Under the pieces are notes generated by a model. It had not been told where the DNA came from and searched no databases. It worked only from the letters and a program-made list of their open reading frames with translations. From contig WHUA01000013.1 in assembly GCA_009377445.1 (NCBI GenBank), forward strand, positions 1 through 64,000: 64,000 bases of DNA, in the 5' to 3' direction. Below are positions 60,267 through 64,000 of the stretch, one piece after another (the stretch's first letter is position 1; each line of letters opens with the position of its first letter). The translations under genes were made by a program, and so were the position numbers. Source of the stretch: Alphaproteobacteria bacterium. Lineage in GTDB: Bacteria; Pseudomonadota; Alphaproteobacteria; UBA8366.

Positions 60267-61640
60267 CTATTCCATCTCTTTCTTGATCCGCTTGGCCTGG
60301 ATCTCGATGTCTTGCGAGCGCAGCCACTCCGGCGACCCTTCGGGCAGGACCTTCATCGCCCGTGTCGAAAGCCGAATCGCGGTGCGGTAGTCGCCGGTCA
60401 GAATCGCTTCCTCGGCGAGCGCGTGCGAGACGAGCCCGTGTTTTTCCATGCGGCCATAGGCGATGGCGAGCTGGCGCCAGGCGTGCGACACCTGCGGCTC
60501 GTAGCGGATCGCTTCCTTGAGGTTCACCACCGCCTGCTCCAGCAGCGGCTGCTCGTTCAATTCGATCTGCGTTTGCGCCAGGCTTATCCGGATCAGGGCG
60601 GCCCAGGGAATGATGGCGACCGCGGCCTTGTAGGAGGCCATCGCATCGCGCGCCCGGCCCGCGTCCCTGAGGATGTCGCCCCGGAGCTCGTGCAGGAATG
60701 GGTCCTTCGGCGTTTGCGCGATCAGCGGATCGAGGATGGCGAGGGCATTGGCTGTTTCATTCTGCTTCATGAAGGCGATCGCGCGCGCGTATTTCGCCTC
60801 CATGCTGGGATCGTCCGCCTTGTACCGGCGGAAGGTGTTCGCCGGGTCGTCGAGAAAGCCGTTCAGCTTGCCGTGCATCCGGGCATGCGCCGCGATGAGA
60901 TCGGGCGGCGTCGGCACATCGGAGTAGCGCGAATGCGCGACATGGTTTTCCATGAACCGGATACGGTCCGCGGTAAGCGGATGCGACCTGAGATAGGGGT
61001 CGCGGTTCGAGCCATACACCCCTTCTTCCGCTTGCAGCGTTTTCATGAAAGCGAGCAGTCCGCGCGCCGATTGGTGGCTGCGTTCGAGAAATTTCGCGCC
61101 CGCCTGGTCGGCCGACTGCTCCATGCCGCGCGTGTAGCTCAATATGCTGCGCTGCCCGATCTCCGAGCCGCCGAGGATGGCTGCGCCGATCCCTTCCGGC
61201 CGGCCGGCCGCCGCCGCCGCGGCGCCGCCCAGCACGGAGGCGATGATGGCCTGGGTGGTCGCGGCCTTGAGCCCTTCCTTGATGCGGGCAAGATGGCCGC
61301 CGGTGATGTGGCCCGTTTCGTGCGCCAGCACGCCTATCACCTGGCTCGGGTCCGTGGCCTGCTGCAACAGCCCGGTGTGGATGAAAATCTTCATGCCGCC
61401 GGCGACGAAGGCGTTCAGACGCGGGTCCTTCACCAGAAATATCTGCACCGATGAAATATCGATTCCCGCAGCCTGGAACACTGGCGCGGTATAGACGCGA
61501 ATGGTATTTTCGATTTCCGTATCGCGGATAAGCGAAACGCCTTGGGCCGAGGCGCGTCCGGGCAGCACCAACACGGCAACCGCCAGAACCAGCAGGCGGC
61601 AGGCCAGTAGGAGTGAAGCTGATGCACGGATTCCTGACAA
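60267..61640 (-). CDS. M48 family metalloprotease with TPR region (BepA/YfgC-like), TTG start
   Basis: Signal peptide; GVLAHETGHITGGHLARIKEG (HExxH); C-terminal TPR-like repeats; AAGGA upstream of TTG. Confidence 0.93.
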   Translation of the reverse strand: MSGIRASASLLLACRLLVLAVAVLVLPGRASAQGVSLIRDTEIENTIRVYTAPVFQAAGIDISSVQIFLVKDPRLNAFVAGGMKIFIHTGLLQQATDPSQVIGVLAHETGHITGGHLARIKEGLKAATTQAIIASVLGGAAAAAAGRPEGIGAAILGGSEIGQRSILSYTRGMEQSADQAGAKFLERSHQSARGLLAFMKTLQAEEGVYGSNRDPYLRSHPLTADRIRFMENHVAHSRYSDVPTPPDLIAAHARMHGKLNGFLDDPANTFRRYKADDPSMEAKYARAIAFMKQNETANALAILDPLIAQTPKDPFLHELRGDILRDAGRARDAMASYKAAVAIIPWAALIRISLAQTQIELNEQPLLEQAVVNLKEAIRYEPQVSHAWRQLAIAYGRMEKHGLVSHALAEEAILTGDYRTAIRLSTRAMKVLPEGSPEWLRSQDIEIQAKRIKKEME

Positions 61641-61656
61641 CGGGCCAATCCTTCGA

Positions 61657-63342
61657 ATGATACGTCAGTTATGTAGTAACCGAATGTGGTCCAATAAAGG
61701 CTCGCGGTTCCTGGTTACCGCGCTGGTGCTGGGCCTGACGGCCCTGTCGGGATGCGGCGGCGGCAAGATTACCGAACAATTCGGCAAGATGCTGCCGGAT
61801 CCGACTCCCTATATATATGCTGCGGTCGTCGCCGACGAGCCGACCGCCGTCGTGGCGGCGCAGGAGTCGCTGGCGCGGGGCGGGACGGCCGCGGATGCTG
61901 CGGTCAGCCTCTATTTCACCCTCGCTGTCACCATGCCGTCCGTTGCTTCGCTCGGCGGGGGCGGCGCATGCCTCGTCCATGACCCGAGCGCCAAGCGCAC
62001 GGAGATGCTGGATTTCATCGCCCCGGCGCCGGGCAGCGGCCTGGCGCAGGGGGAACGGCCGTCGGCGGTGCCGGGCAACGTTCGGGGAATGGCGGTGCTG
62101 CACAGCCGCTATGGCCGTTTGCCTTGGTCCGAGCTTCTGGTCAAGGCGGAGAGCCTCGCCCGCGGCGGCGTCATACTGGCGCGGCCTGCGGCGCTGGATC
62201 TGGCGCGGGCCGCCGCGCCGCTCTTCGCCGACGAGCAGGCGAGGGCGGTCTTCGCCACGCGCGCGGGCGCGCCGCTGGCCGAAGGCGCTACGGTGTATCA
62301 GGTCGAGCTGGGCGCGACATTGGGGCAGATACGGATGCGCGGCGCCGGCGCCTTCTACACGGGCCCGTTGGCGGACCGACTCGTATCCGGCGTGGAGCGG
62401 GCGGGCGGAACCCTCACCAAGCCCGATCTCCGGGCCTTCGTCCCGCAGTGGCGCGACGCGCCGGCGGTGGATTTCGACGGCGGCCGGCTATTCGTCGCCG
62501 GACCGCCGGCACTCGCAGGCCTGGCGGCCGCCGAGATGTGGCAGATGCTGGTCACCGACGGCCGCTATGCCGCCGCGCCCGCCGAAGAGCGCATGCATCT
62601 GCTTGCCGAAGTCACCCGCCGGGCGCTCAGCGACCGGGGAGAATGGCTGGCCGCCAACGGCCATGCCGGCGCCGAGGCGCAACGCCTCCTGTCGGCCGAG
62701 CGCGCCCGCAGCCTCATGTCGAACTACGATCCCGAGCTGGTGACGCCGCCGGCGGCCTTTGCCGGGCGGTCGGCCGATACGCAGGAGAATCCTTCCGGGA
62801 CGGGCTTCATCGTCGTGGACGGAACGGGCCTCGCCGTCGCCTGCACCGTGACCCTGTACAACCCGTTCGGCACCGGCCGCTTGGTGCCGGGGATCGGCGC
62901 CTTTCTGGCGCAGGCGCCGGGCGTCGGATCGCGAAACCCGTATTCGCTCGGCCCGGTGATCGTGACGGACGGCGACAACAAGGTCTTCCGTTTCGCCGCC
63001 GCCGGCGCGGGAGGGCCCGCCGTGCCGCCAGCCATCGTCAACGTTGCGGCCCGAACGCTGCTGGACGGCGAGCCGCTGGCCGACGCCATGAAAGGCGGCA
63101 GGGTATACGCCAATCCGGCGAACACCAGCGTCATCGTGGAAGCGTCGGAATCGGAACCGCGCGTGGAGACGCTCACGCGCCGGGGCCATGACGTGCGCCG
63201 TCTCGATGCCCTCGGGCGCCTCAATGTCGTCTACTGCGAGTCCGGCCTGCCGGTGGATTCCCTGCGCAACGCCAAATGCAGTCCCGAGTCGGACAACCGG
63301 GACGACGGTCTCGGCGTTACGCTTCTGCTGAAGCTGGAATAG
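61657..63342 (+). CDS. Gamma-glutamyltransferase-like lipoprotein with altered active-site motif
   Basis: Lipobox ALSGCG; GGTAADAAVSLYFTLAVTMPSVASLGGGGACLVHDP; GTGFIVVDGTGLAVACTVTLYNPFGTGRLVPG; start may be 61684. Confidence 0.82.
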   Translation: MIRQLCSNRMWSNKGSRFLVTALVLGLTALSGCGGGKITEQFGKMLPDPTPYIYAAVVADEPTAVVAAQESLARGGTAADAAVSLYFTLAVTMPSVASLGGGGACLVHDPSAKRTEMLDFIAPAPGSGLAQGERPSAVPGNVRGMAVLHSRYGRLPWSELLVKAESLARGGVILARPAALDLARAAAPLFADEQARAVFATRAGAPLAEGATVYQVELGATLGQIRMRGAGAFYTGPLADRLVSGVERAGGTLTKPDLRAFVPQWRDAPAVDFDGGRLFVAGPPALAGLAAAEMWQMLVTDGRYAAAPAEERMHLLAEVTRRALSDRGEWLAANGHAGAEAQRLLSAERARSLMSNYDPELVTPPAAFAGRSADTQENPSGTGFIVVDGTGLAVACTVTLYNPFGTGRLVPGIGAFLAQAPGVGSRNPYSLGPVIVTDGDNKVFRFAAAGAGGPAVPPAIVNVAARTLLDGEPLADAMKGGRVYANPANTSVIVEASESEPRVETLTRRGHDVRRLDALGRLNVVYCESGLPVDSLRNAKCSPESDNRDDGLGVTLLLKLE

Positions 63343-63388
63343 GGCGTTGGCGCCGAAGGTCTCTTCGCGGTCCGGGATACCTCCCTTC

Positions 63389-64000
63389 ATGGTGATGGAC
63401 GTGCTGCGCGCGGCCAACGAACGCGCCGCGACCCGGAAGGCCGTCTATCATCTGGAGGTGGGGCAGCCCGGAACGGGGGCGCCGGAAGGCGTCCTCGATG
63501 CGGCGCGCCAGGCGCTGGACGGCGACAAGCTCGGCTACACGGAAGCGCTCGGCATTCCGGCGCTGCGCGAGGCCGTCGCGCGGCACTACAAGGATTACTA
63601 CGGCATCCCGCTCGATCCGGGCCGCGTGGTCGTGACGACCGGGTCGTCGGGCGGCTTCGTGCTCGCCTTTCTCGCCGCCTTCGATGCCGGCGACCGGGTG
63701 GCGCTGGCGTCCCCCGGCTATCCCTGCTACCGCAACATCCTCTCGGCGCTGGGCGTGGAGCCTGTCTGCCTGCAGGCCGAGGCGGCGGACCGCTTTCAGC
63801 CGACGCCGGCCTTGCTCGACCGCGCGCGCCGGGACGGCCCGCTCGACGGCCTGATTGTCGCGTCGCCATCCAATCCGACCGGGACGATGCTGCGCCGGGC
63901 CGAGCTGCAGGATCTGGCCGACTACTGCGACCTGCATGGAATCCGCATGATCTCGGACGAGATCTACCACGGCATCACTTATGACAGGCGGGCCGACACG
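63389..64000 (+). CDS. Class I/II pyridoxal-phosphate aminotransferase, truncated by window end
   Basis: VYHLEVGQPGTGAPEGVLDAARQALDGDKLGYTEALGIPALREAVARHYKDYYGI...VVTTGSSGGFVLAFLAAFDAGDRVALASPGYPCYRN...IVASPSNPTGTML. Confidence 0.94.
   Translation, partial: MVMDVLRAANERAATRKAVYHLEVGQPGTGAPEGVLDAARQALDGDKLGYTEALGIPALREAVARHYKDYYGIPLDPGRVVVTTGSSGGFVLAFLAAFDAGDRVALASPGYPCYRNILSALGVEPVCLQAEAADRFQPTPALLDRARRDGPLDGLIVASPSNPTGTMLRRAELQDLADYCDLHGIRMISDEIYHGITYDRRADT

Overview
This is a GC-rich chromosomal window with a mostly core gene set, looking like an alphaproteobacterium (Rhodospirillales-like by gene content and order; inference only). Contents in order: a partial M20 amidohydrolase; an imuA-imuB-dnaE2 SOS mutasome with a LexA-type box; a catabolic/accessory stretch (DASS transporter, enolase-superfamily enzyme, OsmC-like protein, FAD monooxygenase, threonine-aldolase-like lyase, two tandem alpha/beta-hydrolases, RidA, Rieske oxygenase, MmgE/PrpD); a glycosyltransferase; putA; a Fe(III) ABC transporter lacking a local ATPase; nucleoside hydrolase; fadH; an SDR; mipZ with a VWA-like gene and a J-domain gene; galU-ugd-pmm; a DacA/SPOR carboxypeptidase; phasin; clpS-clpA; a REC-REC-GGDEF regulator; a GNAT; a second RidA; nrdJ; ndufa12-mlaD-mlaD-DUF2155; aat; accC-accB-aroQ; S9 peptidase; a second enolase-superfamily gene; DsbA; M48-TPR protease; a GGT-like lipoprotein; and a partial aminotransferase. 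I saw no prophage, CRISPR array, rRNA or tRNA. No clearly new multi-gene system is evident. The most interesting signals are enzyme paralogs with altered catalytic motifs, tandem MCE proteins, an unusual PleD-like domain arrangement, several regulatory palindromes, and four families of palindromic/MITE-like intergenic repeats. All family calls come from reading translated sequence, with no database search.
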